Assembly: GCF_963678635.1 (NCBI RefSeq)
Contig: NC_087062.1
Span: 83,472,012 to 83,536,011, forward strand
Origin: Symsagittifera roscoffensis
Taxonomy: Eukaryota; Xenacoelomorpha; Acoela; Convolutidae
DNA length: 64,000 nt
Direction: 5' to 3'
Part shown: positions 35,401 to 46,617 of the stretch, in pieces
Numbering within the stretch: position 1 is the first letter of the stretch
How the letters are laid out: each line of letters begins with the position of its first letter
Made by a program: the position numbers and the translations under genes
Notes under the pieces: generated by a model
The model's input: the letters and a program-made list of their open reading frames with translations, nothing else
Told to the model about the DNA's origin: nothing
Database searches by the model: none

Positions 35401-36230
35401 GAATTTTACATATTGGTTTATCGAGCCGAAAAATGAACTTCATTCAGAAATATTCTTCGGGGTTTGCAAATTTTTTATTGTGTCTGCTTTACCTACCAAA
35501 GGTCGTACTCCATCGCCAATTTTGAAGCCAAGCCATTCAATATCTGACTTAAAAACTGCGCATTTCCCCCATTTAACTGCCATGTTGTTCTTATCTAATA
35601 TTGATATGATTTTATACAGTTTTGATTTGTGATCTTTCAAGGATCCACGCGAGGCTACCAGGATGTCGTCTATGTAACAATTTGTGAAAGTAATATTTTT
35701 CAACAATGAGTCCATGACCCGTTGGAATTCATTAGGCATGTCCCCCAGTCCATAAAATCCCGTTAAAAATCGATACGTTCAGGTACTTTCACCGCCTACT
35801 ATGCTAAAATTGCACTGTTTGCTTGTTTGTTCGCATAGTTTGAGTTAGCTATAAGCGTTTTTCAGGTCTAGATTACTAAACCAAACTCGCCCGTTGAGTT
35901 TCTCTGAAAATTGAAGAACCACGTTATCAATCAGTTCATGGATGCTCGGCATTTGATACTTATTTTTTAAAATTTGATCGTTTAATAACTTGGAGTCTAA
36001 CGCCAGTTTGATCGTAGTATCCTTTTCCGAGTAATTACAATTGGGCTGATAAAACAATCTTCGTCGCAATTCTCTAATTTTATTATGTGACCTTCTGTTT
36101 CCATTCTTTTTAATTCTTCGTTCACTCCAGCGAGTACATGGAGTTGGACTCTCCTCCCTGTGGATTGTATTGGTTTAAAAGGTGAGTGAAAATGTGTTAC
36201 TTTTCGGTCGTTAGGTATTTTCCCCACTCT
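32413..36230 (-). pseudogene. Gypsy pol: RT, RNase H, integrase (multiple frame breaks)
   Basis: RT begins near 36230 (HFHSPFKPIQS, EEELKRMETEGHI-like region, FSNLDLKNAYS) and its catalytic CYIDDILVAS lies in 35440-35739. RNase H is in 34789-35130 (YSTNELELLGVV, IVTDYKALL, LPGKDVGFTDLLSR). A spacer with little similarity to known domains lies at 34264-34731. Integrase follows: HPGQFGMKSLAEYLWWP, LDFAGPLDMFWG, IDRYTKFPSAEI, then GDHRSNGLVERL. A long Ser/Pro-rich tail (32413 to about 33300) follows the integrase. At least five frame changes or stops separate these pieces. Confidence 0.9.
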
Positions 36231-36279
36231 AGTGAATAATTCTTTGAACTAGTTAAAAATCTCGTCAGATAAAGAAGGT

Positions 36280-36305
36280 CATTACGTCGCCAATCTGTGT
36301 TATTT
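36280..36305 (+). repeat. Left TIR of the SET/JmjC transposon
   Basis: 26 bases starting CATTACGTCGCCAATC, matched in inverse at 53044-53069 with one mismatch. Confidence 0.88.
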
Positions 36306-36329
36306 GGTTTTTGCGGAATCGGTGCCAAA

Positions 36330-36690
36330 AAACTAGAAATCGTGTGTCCCGGATTCCGGAACACACGCATTTTCTTTGATAATTTTAGATTCCGTGGATT
36401 CCTAATTCAAACCAGTTAGTATGTGACCAGCTTTTGTCATGGATTCCGGGACAGCTAAAACCACCGATTTTGTGGCCAATCCCGGAATCCATGACAAAAA
36501 CCATGGAATCCGATACCATATTAAAACGCATTAAAAAACGGTTTTACCATGGATTCCTGGGCTTTTGGCTTCTGCGTGTTCTGGAATCCGGGACTTTACC
36601 AAGGGACCGGGTTCCATGACATTTTACAACAATTATCAATACACAAAATTAGAAATGTTTAGTGTTTTGCCATGGATTCCATGATTAACA
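36330..36690. repeat. Subterminal cluster of GGATTCCGGG motifs, left end
   Basis: About eight copies of a (CAT)GGATTCCGGGAC-type motif occur in both orientations, for example near 36346, 36437, 36479, 36500, 36545, 36582 and 36671. Similar clusters occur at the right end (52685-53025) and in the interior (41165, 43565-43780, 47285-47725). Subterminal motif arrays are typical transposase-binding sites; that function is inferred. Confidence 0.75.
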
Positions 36691-36699
36691 CAACTGTTA

Positions 36700-37410
36700 A
36701 TGATACCATGATTAACAAAAGAAATCTTTTAGTGACTTAAATGACTTCTTTCGAAAAGAAAGAGGTTAAAAAACTATTGTATACTCTATACAGTTCAACT
36801 GTATCACTCTATACTGTATACTATATACTCTATACTGTATACTGTATATACAGATTTTTCAATTAGTTTAGTTTCACTAGTTTTACATGTATTTGATGTT
36901 CATGTTGTAGAACAACAATATTCATTCTTCTAGAACATTTGAAATGTACAGGATTTCGGCATGCATTTTTTTAAAACAGGTAATTGTAACCGTTACCGTA
37001 ACGTGACAATGGGGACCATTTGTCATTTACAGGATTTCAGCATTCTAGCAAATTTTATAATTAGTTTAGTTTAGCTAGTTTCATTTGATGTTCAACTTTT
37101 GAAGTTCAGAAAAACAGCCTGTGAGTTGAATATGAATACTACTCATGATTATCCAACACTAAAACTTGAGTCTCATAAACTATTCAACACTTAAGCTTGA
37201 GTCTCATAATAGGATAAGTTAGTAACTTGTTGTCAGAAAAAGTTTGCACGCGCGTGCGCACAACTCAGTGTCAAGATTCACACTATATCATATAGTAACT
37301 ATGATAGTTACTTTAAATCACCATTGCATAAATTCAATTCATCATTGTTTTGAAAAAAGTCCTTCATCGAAAGATTCAACAAAAGTTACTCACAATTGTC
37401 AACTTGAACA
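36700..37410. other. 5' region of the transposase candidate gene
   Basis: Non-coding. It holds a TATACTGTATACT low-complexity block (36775-36850) and copies of a second recurrent motif, TACAGGATTTCGGCATGC (36948 and 37029), variants of which recur near 43883, 47110, 52312, 52447 and 52557. Confidence 0.5.
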
Positions 37411-40400
37411 ATGGAATTATGGAATAAATTTTTAATTTCTGGCGCCGACTCGGACATTAACCGTCAGTTTGCTGACTCTAACATTCTGGATGCAATTGCC
37501 GAAAAGTTTATCCAAAAAAAGTACGACAAGTTATCAAAGATTCTTGAAGAGATGCTCGCAGGGACGGATAAGTGGATCGTTTCTGATGTTCTTCGTCAGA
37601 TATCTGTGCGGGGACAATCAAAAAAAGCTACAATTTTAGCAGTAAGTAACTCTTCACAAATTTATCGTTTTCAGTCACCAAACATTCTTTACGTTGATTA
37701 ATTCAACTTCAATTACGTTCAATTACGTTCATCTTTACGTTCAATTAAAATTCAACTTTCAATAAAATTTATATCCAATTGGGACAACACAACACTGTTT
37801 AAGCTCGCGTAATGCAACTCGTAATTCTTCGTGGTTCAAGACAAATGCCTTGGACCAAGACTCGGAAGGAGCTAGTAAAATGTTTCTTCGGTCCAATGTT
37901 CATACCTGACGAAGTTGATCCTTATAAAGCGCTCAAAGCAACCGAAACTTCATTTTCATTTGAACAGTGCGGCACTCAATCAAACCTACCTCAAACATTG
38001 GAAGAGTCAAGACACGTTTTCAGGATAATGAAACGATCAAAATTTAAGTCTATAACAGCTGACAACTCCCAACAACTATGGGGAAAAGTGCTGAAACTGA
38101 TACGACAAAAAAAAATTCAAATAAGCACATTTGTTAAATTGATTCGACAATCCGCATTCAGCTTAAAAAGACGTATTCTGGGTATAGAAAGAATGACACA
38201 AATGTCTTACGAGTTTTGGCGATGGAACTATTTTCTAAAAGAGGTCCAACGAAGGATTTTGAGTTTTGCTTGGGCATCGCTTGTAAAACTGGAAACGTAG
38301 AAGAAGTGATCAACATTATCCGGAATAGACTACAACTGATTGGCCTCGGACATAATTTAGTACCCTCAATGAGAAATGTCCAACGATCAACTGCAAGCCT
38401 TGTAAATCACTTTTTGGCCTTGTGCAAACCACAGAAGTCCTTCTCTGGATTCAGAACGGACTTGGTTGCATGTATACAACTAGCTGTTTTTCTATTGTTT
38501 AAAACAGAAAACATCAACAACGTTAAAGTCGATATTTGGGGTGACGGTTGTGAAATTGGTGGCACAGAAGTTACGAGAATGGCTTTTAGACTACTTTCTG
38601 AAGATATTAGCGCCCAATCTGCTACGAGCGTCTTCTGCTTCGCAGGTACTCCTTTTTCTAAAATCGTTTTAAAATCATTTCTTCACAAGTTTTTTTCTCA
38701 ACTTGAGACTAAAATGATTTTTTTAGCTTATCGAGGAAAAGACTCAAGGTTTGCGATGGAGTTGAACTTGGGACCGAGTGTTGTCGGATGTCAAGAGTCA
38801 GAGTGGTTATTCCAGCAAACAAATCAGTTGAAAAATTTGGGAGCAAAATTGACGTACAGTGGAGATACCCCGTTTCTCCATCGACTGATACCGGGCTCCG
38901 GAAACGACCTGTCTACAGATTACCCTTCTAAGATGGCACTTTATGTAGAAGACGAACGTTTTCTACCTTCCCTTTGCGACAAAATAACTGGTCGAAGAAC
39001 GGATGTAAAGATTCCATTTCGCACGAATATTCCTGAAACTTCTCTAGTTTTCCTTAATGACGTGAGATGCATTTGCCCAGATGCCACGCACATGCTCACT
39101 CGATGCGTTGAAAAAGACCTGAGAAAAATGGCTCAAAAAATTATCAACGACAAAAGTCCGTTCGAAATGGAGTTTCTTCACCGCTTTGAACAGAATCTGT
39201 CAAGTCGTGATGCCAAGAGACCCGTCTTCCAATTTACAAGAACTGCGAAAAATGCGCAACAAGTTGGAACTGTTGGAGCGGTATCGTTATCTGGAAGTGG
39301 TGCCTTAACTGTTATCGCGGACAAAGAGGAGTTGAAGGTATGCTAAATTACCATTTTAATGTATCCTCATAATTTCAATTTTACAATGTTACAATTTACA
39401 ATGTTACAATTTAGGATGCCAAGTTTGGAACAATAACCGACCTACATGATGGAGTGTGGTGCGATGAAATAGTTAGCCGTACTCAGATAAAACCGTCGCA
39501 AATTCCATTGATTTCCTCAAAGTATTGCATCCAAATTTGTTCACGAAAGTGGACCCTAAAGCGAAAGGAAAACTTTCTATAACGACTCTGGATGCAAGCG
39601 AACTTTTGAGAAAAAGCTTGAACCGTTGTATTACTATCTTGAGAAGTTCTAAGGAGAGTTTTAACGTAATTGATTTCAATTTTTGGGCGGAAACCTACTA
39701 TCAAACTTCTTTACTATTATTCGCAGAACACGGACTGACGCCATACAAACTCAAGCTGGTGACTATTCCGCAAATTGTTGAAGGAAATTTCGTGGTGTCC
39801 CCGTGGAACCAAATTTGCGAAGGTCTAGAAAAATCTAACCATCACGCCAGCAAAGATTTTCATACAAGAACAATGCGTGGAGGCGGAAAAATGTGTAATC
39901 ATGATCCACTTTTTCTTGAAAGTTTTTTCTCTTTTTGCAAGCTCTTTCAACGTACTAAAGCAGAAAAAGAAGTGCCTGACGTTTTAGCGAATCTTACGAG
40001 TGTTTTCAACGTGTCATTAAGACAAACTTATCTGAAAATATGCATCGACGCAGTACCGAATCCTCGTATTGCTGTCGGAGAAGTGCGTGCGAAGAATAAG
40101 ATGTTAACTGGGATGAGATTTTACGTACTGGGCTCGTTTGCTGGAACCCCTGCAGTTGATGGAGGAAACAGACACGTGCCTCGTCTAACAGCCCAACTTA
40201 TGATGGAAAAGTGGATCAAGGAACATGGGGGTTCTGTTTACCGAAAAGACACAGCAGAGACTCTCTTATATTCACACTCCAAAACCCCGCATTGTTACAT
40301 AGTTTTGAGGGACGAAACCGATCTTTCAATTGGAACTATGACAACGGAAGAAGTTGATGAATTCTGCACGACGCTTAGAAAGGGCCAAACAAAAAAGAAA

Positions 40401-40754
40401 AAGATTCAAAGTGAAAGTAGAACTTCTGATTGTAACAATGAAAATGGAGAGCGAAGAAACTAGAAAGGAATACCAAAAAAATCACAGGCAGCTTTAATTT
40501 GTGAGCTTTTTGCTGGAGGCGATTTTCAGTTCCTCAAAGCTCAATTTATTTTTGATACAATCAAATCTGATTGTGTTCTTGATCCTGAAAACTATATTTT
40601 ACAGCCAGGATCAAGTTTCAGAAAGATAAACGTCAATGATGTCCGCCCATTGTTAATGGATCAATGTGGAGGCAAAAAAACTGAAGAAAATGTTTCGGCC
40701 ATTAGTTCACTGCGAAAATTAAGAAAATCCAAATGCGAAGAATCCGCTTTATAA
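37411..40754 (+). pseudogene. Candidate RNase H-fold transposase with C-terminal BRCT-like domain
   Basis: Exons by eye: 37411-37641; about 37804-38087; 38162-38645; 38727-39337 (the 81-bp stretch between the last two can also be read through); and 39415 onward. Acidic clusters expected of a DDE/D-type core are present: KVDIWGDGCEIGG, then FLNDVRCICPDATHMLTRCV, then NQICEGLEKSNHH. A BRCT-like region (MRFYVLGSF, then WIKEHGGSVYRKD, then HCYIVLRD) lies at about 40108-40335. Lesions: a one-base frame change near 39475 and a TAG at 40461-40463, after which the frame stays open to TAA at 40752-40754. No named family matched; the assignment rests on position, size and residue pattern. Confidence 0.6.
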
Positions 40755-41619
40755 TTTTTTCATTTGTCTTTCAATTTTGTTATTATCTTAATTTCCACTA
40801 AAACCGTTTTCAAAAGTTGACAGTGACGTGCAATTTAGTTTTGTCCTTCCTAGTTTTGTCCATCAATAATGATTAATTACATCATATACATATTAATATA
40901 TATCATACTATGATAGTATAATAGTTATAGTATCAATATTAGTATATATTAGTAATATTAGTATAATATTATAGTATAATAGTATTCATATTAATCATAT
41001 AATATATTATATACTCAGTCCAGTCTACAGTGGACTTCAAGTCCATGTAAGTTACTTCAAGTATGATATATACATAAATTATATATATATATATATAAGT
41101 TTATGTATTTGCTACATGATGTACTAGTAGTACAGTGCTACTAGTTGGTAACTGTTAAAAAGGCTTTGTCCCGGATTCCGGGCCAGAAAAAAATTCAGTC
41201 CTCGGATTTCGGCACACAACGTTTTTGAGATTACACAAAATAAATTATTGCAAAAAAACGGCCTATATCAAAATCAGTAGTTTACAGTAATTTAGCACAT
41301 TTGTCCAATGCTTTCTCTGTTACCATAGCAATAAATCCGTTTCTCTGAGAAAGTTTCTCTGAAACACTTGGCAGTGCATTGTTATTCACACACACGTTTA
41401 GTTAGTCACATGAGCTTTGAAACGGCAGGAATAGTATATAACTTTCTCGTGTCTTTTCTCGTAACTTTCTTGTCGGCGAAAAGTTATTGATAACATTGTT
41501 TCAATTATTTTTCATTTATTCGTTTATCGCAGCGAAGATTATAATCCACCTTCAAACTTTCAAAGTTGAATTTAAATTCAACAATTGTTACAAGTTAAAT
41601 TTCTTATTTTCAGTAAGAA
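40755..41619. other. Intergenic within the transposon
   Basis: AT-rich palindromic block (TAATATTAGTATA type) at 40880-41010, a GGATTCCGGG copy near 41170, and a probable 5' UTR of the JmjC gene ending with a TTTTCAG acceptor-like site at 41608-41613 just before its ATG. Confidence 0.5.
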
Positions 41620-42854
41620 ATGCCAAATCGTCAGAGAAGAGAAACTGACAAAACCTGCAATGGTAAGTAATTATAATAATTAAGTGTAAATTAGAATGGT
41701 TAAATCATCATGATGATACATGAACTTCAGTTGAACTACAGTTATGATTGGTCTTAAACAAAATACACTTTGTGTTTTTGAGTGAATTTAAAGTTCATTT
41801 GATTGATTTTTTGATTGACAAAAACCTCTAGTTTGCATTATAAAGAAAAATAAATTATTTAAATACTGAAATATTGACCGTCAAGTGTGACAATCATTGT
41901 CATGATACGGCCCGTATAACCGGGTTATACTAAATTACTGAAACTGTTTCGTGAGCGTCACGAATCATTGTCGTGAATGAATTCGTAATTCACGAATTCG
42001 TGACGAATCACTGAAATCAACCATATTAGAACAACCGATATTTACAGGAAAATGGCATGCATGTAACCTGGTAATCAACAAAACTTTTATTGGTTTTTCC
42101 AGAAGCCAGTACTGTAATTAAATTACATCATGTTATTAATCAATAATCATTCACATTTTAGAATTTTGCTTCCATCATCCCATGATATATCAGTGATAAA
42201 CTATAACTTTTTTAGAATGTCGTTAAGTCTTTCACTCTACCGGCACACTCAACCGCCACAGAAGACTAAACGTTTGCCGAGCTAAGCAGGTCAAACGGGA
42301 GAGCATGCTCCGATGCATGTTTTGCGGTGTGCCCGAATCTTCTTGGTTCGCGGACATCTATGCAGTTGCTGAACATGCATTGAGTCCCTACTGCTGGAAC
42401 AAAATCAGGAGCAATCATGTACGAGGAGTCGAAGCAAATTTTCTGGCGCCAACACGAACAAACTTTGATGCAGTCGTGAGAACATGGAAAGGCTGCAAAA
42501 AAGCGTTTTCCCTGGCTGATAGACGTCGAAGCAAGCAGTTTGAAGACGAAGAGTTTCGGTTTGGTAAGGTTTTGTTAGCCCTCAGGCCCTGGGTTGCTTT
42601 TGGCCAACTGAAAAAAATAATTTTGCGATAAAAAATAACCGCTATTTTAGTGACTGAAATAAAATAAAATAATAAAATAATCAGTTGCAACTTGAATGTT
42701 GAACATGATTTTCAACCAATTTTTTTTGTTATGTAAGATTTTGGACTCCAAACTTCGGAAGTCATAGTTAATATAGACAAGTTGTGTTTAGACATGGACG
42801 CAGTTGACTCCCAGGTGTTTTATTTGCCCAGTCAACTTCAACAAGCCAAAAAAA

Positions 42855-43190
42855 ATCAACGAGTTCTCCACTGGCAGGAACAGCACAAATGTTGCCAACA
42901 ACATCCTCTTCAGTGAACCAAGAAAATGCTGAACTTCCACTGGAAGAGGAAGAAGAACCTTCAACGAGTTCTCCACAGGCAGGAACAGCACAAATGTTGC
43001 CAACAACATCCTGTTCAGTGAACCGAGAAATTGCTGAACTTCCACTGGAAGAGGAAGAAGAACCTTCAACGAGTTCTCCACAGGCAGGAACAGCACAAAT
43101 GTTGCCAACAACGTCCTGCTCAGTGAACCGAGAAATTGCTGAACTTCCACTGGAAGAGGAAGAAGAACCTTCAACGAGTTCTACGAAAAG
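42855..43190 (+). repeat. 105-bp coding tandem repeat (35-residue unit, three copies)
   Basis: Units start at 42855, 42960 and 43065, with a partial unit at 43170. Each encodes STSSPQAGTAQMLPTTSCSV followed by an acidic LEEEEEP segment. The repeats are nearly identical, so copy number probably varies among element copies. They form an acidic linker between the finger and the JmjC domain. Confidence 0.92.
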
Positions 43191-43439
43191 TCCGGGAACT
43201 GCACAGGAAAAGCTTCCTCTTGAAGAGGAAGAACTGTTTGAAACAGCTGAAGTTGACTCTGAAGTTGGGGATGTCTTTAAGTTCAACTTGAATCTTCTTG
43301 ATACAGAAGAACAGCAAAGTTCAACTGCAAACAAGGTAACATTGTTAATCATTAATCTCGAAAAATTCACAAATTTTTTCGAGCTTTTGAGAACGATAAA
43401 AAAATTGTAGGCCTGTGAACTGTGAAAAAATGAACTCCA

Positions 43440-43925
43440 TTCTTCATTCAAGAAAAATTATTCTCACTAAACGTGCCAAAATCCAGTACTTTTGAACAAA
43501 TTTTTTCGAGCTTTTGAGAACGATAAAAAAGTTGTAGGCATTGGCCTGTGATAAAAATTGGCAATGTTTTGTCATTTGACACTGGATTCCGGGCCTCATA
43601 GCTAAAGGTTTGAACATGAATTCCGAGATCAATTCCTTGCCTAGTTGACAGCATTCGAAAGTGCCATGGATTCCGGAGAGATATTCATTAGGCCCGGAAT
43701 CCATGGCACTTTCGAATGCTGTCAACTATGCAAAAAATTGATCTCGGAATTCATGTTCAAACCTTTAGCCATAAGGCCCGGAATTCAGTGTCAAATGACG
43801 AAACATTGCCAATTTTTATCACAGGCCAATGCCTACAACTTTTTTATCGTTCTCAAAAGCTCGAAAAAATTTGTTCAAAAGTACAGGATTTTGGCACGTT
43901 TAGTGAAAATAATCATTATTTATGA
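43440..43925. repeat. Large inverted repeat (hairpin) in a JmjC-gene intron
   Basis: Arms of about 235 bp (near 43445-43680 and 43685-43915) are inverted copies meeting at a GGATTCCGG / CCGGAATCC junction. The arm sequence recurs as tandem single copies at 47100-47760. The apparent frames here are repeat sequence, not genes. Confidence 0.85.
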
Positions 43926-46617
43926 TAGAAATAGAAATATGATATTTCTTGAATTAAGAATGGAGTTAATTTTTTTAAATGAAGTCACAACGCTGGTTCT
44001 TTGGGTTTTTTCAAATGGGTTTGACTCACCCGGACAAACTACCCACTTACTTCCTTTTTTCAGCAAGCAAAACAGACTAGAGTGGATTCTAAGGCCGCTC
44101 CTATCTGGCCTTCTGTAAAGATAGTCTTGCCGAGAGACTCACGCATATTGCATTTGAGGCAACTGGAGAGCTTCACGACTATCCAAGATTTACGAAGAGT
44201 GTTATCCTGCGTGAGTTTTCATTTTCGTAAAAAATGAAAAGTGTTTCACACAGAAAAAAATTATGTTCACAGGTAAAAATCGCGAAATCGTTGGTAAGGA
44301 CAGTTGAAGCGCGACATATCGAAAGTGCCCTTCAAGAAGCAGAGTTTTTGAACTCAGAACATGCTGTTTTTGTTCCTGACGCCTTTCGATTCAACGGCTT
44401 CACGTCAAAAGTGTCACAATCAGTCCTCGACAACCCAAACGTCGTGAAGCTTCTATTGGAAGGTTACAAAAAACCATTAACCCTCCGCTCGTACGACTCG
44501 AATTTCAGGGTTAGTACTACTAACGCTTTAGTACGCTTTCTTTTCAAAAGATTTGCCAACAAAGGTTGCCAGTATAAAATTTTTATCATGACCGTCATTC
44601 ATTCATTCACTGAAAGTTGAGGTTGAAATGTCTCTGGATGATTTTCCGAAATTTTTTCAATTCAATTTCTAATTTCTTACTAAGTTATAGTATTGAACCA
44701 TTCCAGGAACAAACAAGGATAATTGATGGAAAAGAGGTGGATCAGTTGTTCAGAAAAACACCTCCCATGTTTTACAACATTATTGACGCTGATGCCGCAC
44801 ATCAAAAAATCATAAAATTTACACAACCGTCATTCCTATCGAGTACCTCGCTGGGACACATTCATTCAAAAAGTTTGCCCGCAGCATATCGGCCCAATAA
44901 AGAGTCCAACTTTCTTCTCATTTCTCAAGATGGCGCTGTGACAATGATTTTTCCAATGATTTCTCCAAAAATGATGTAACCAAGATTTTTCCAGCACATC
45001 AGTTCTCTATATTCTACTGAAAGGATGTAAGACGTTCTTCTTGATAGCCCCGACGAGCATCAACCAGGATCTCTTCAACCAGTTTCTGCAGCAGTCCCGA
45101 AGGAAGTTTTTCTTCGGTTCCCATGAAGGCTTGAATATGGGAGGGTGCCAAGCTATCACGCTGAAAGCGCGACAAGGTTCAATCATGCCAGCGAATATGA
45201 TTCATATGGTGGAGACGACAGGCGTTTCTGTCGCCTATGGAGTTAACTTAATTTTCAAGAATCATCTTCGTCTGGCCGCTGATACCTTCAAGACAGAACG
45301 CGTTCAGAAAACAAAGTTCACTGAATGCTACCCTTCTTTCTCGTTCCTTGCGTTTTCTCATATTGTGTCTCGAGTACAGTGAGTCGTTTAACATCTTTGA
45401 AAGTTTATCATCATGTTAAAGAGTCAACTGTGAAAATCTGTGGTTGAAGTTTATAATAATGTAACCTCAAAATCAATAACTGGAATTATATGACAAAATC
45501 TATTTTTTTTGAAATTTTTGAATTTGTTTACAGAGATGGATCCGACGCAAATGTCGATGAGCTCGCGGCAATTTTTGACGTGTTTCAAACTCTGAAAAAA
45601 CACGATTCATCGTTTGCACAACATGTTTCCCTAGTAAAAGACAACGTACGTACAAATTATGCTCAAGTTGAAATATTGAATATTTTTCACACAATTTTAT
45701 TCATAACGTTTTGGTAAAACTTCTCTGAGTTAATGACAAAATTAATTTATTATTACTCAGTAATATTACTCATCAAGGCTTGATGTAACTTACATATATA
45801 TTCAATGTATATCAAGTATATCAATATTATTATTATTATATCAATATATACTATATATAGTATACTATATTTATAGTATAAAGTTGAATATATTTTTTGA
45901 TGTCATCCAGTATTGTTTTCCAGGATAAATTACTTGCAACTGGAAACTCTTCGAACCTGGGTAACAACTTCTCTAAAGTTGAACTTTTGGAAAAGCGAAT
46001 CGAACTCATGATGATGATGAGGCAACATGATTGTGTCCTAGTCAGTCCAGCCCCAAGTCCAAACAAAAAGTTAAAGGCAAATCCTTCAACCTGACAGCCG
46101 TTTATGCCAACCACTGTATATTGCTCAAAAAAATCTTCTGCTCCCTAGCGACCGCATTTAACGTGTTATTTTTTTCTCGATTATTCGAACATGAAACAAT
46201 AACATTCGATGTGGAGTCCACTTTCTTCCAAATTCTGTGTAAATACGCCTTTTCAACTCCTTCGCGGCGCGCAGTTATCACTGTGAGTGACCGTCAAAGT
46301 GACTTTATGATGATAATTTATAACTTACGTCATTGAATGACGTTAAGATGATGATGATTATACAGTAATTTTTTTTCAGTACTGCTTGTACTGACACTGT
46401 CAAAAAAACATAGCTTAAAGCTCTTACTATGAGCCTCATGAGAAACATTTCCAATTGAAGTGTTTGCAAACAATTTGTTTTCTTTTCATTTAATAGAGAG
46501 AAAAAATTGATTGCCAATTTTCGGATTTGAAAAAAGTTACATTGTCAAGGTTTGAAGTTTATGAAACTTTAATTGATCACATTCACGCGAAAACACTGAA
46601 ACTTTGAACTAGTTGAA

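Larger units (their letters stand above)
41620..46094 (+). pseudogene. JmjC-domain (KDM2/KDM7-like) histone demethylase-like gene
   Basis: Exons by eye: 41620-41662, 42216-42563, 42738-43335, 44064-44210, 44273-44509, 44707-45378, 45534-45645 and 45924-46094. Exons 1-2 join into a C2HC finger (CNEC...GTLNRHRRLNVC). Exon 3 has an acidic 35-residue repeat. Exon 6 holds the JmjC fold: SNFLLISQDGAVT, then TSVLYILLKGCKTFFLIAPT, then MPANMIHMVETTGVSVAYG with the distal His, then a helix like that after KDM2/PHF8 domains. Lesions: TAA at 42224-42226 inside the finger, a frame change in the A8 run at 42847-42854, and a broken frame at 44956-44995 where the HxD iron motif should lie. Family members remove lysine methylation from histones. 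Confidence 0.75.

Noticed and set aside
37240-37262. Direct-repeat array resembling CRISPR in the AT/CG-rich patches
   Set aside because: No regular repeat-spacer spacing, and the genomic context is eukaryotic.
43444-44118. Pairs of similar frames on both strands
   Set aside because: They are the two arms of an inverted repeat, not genes.
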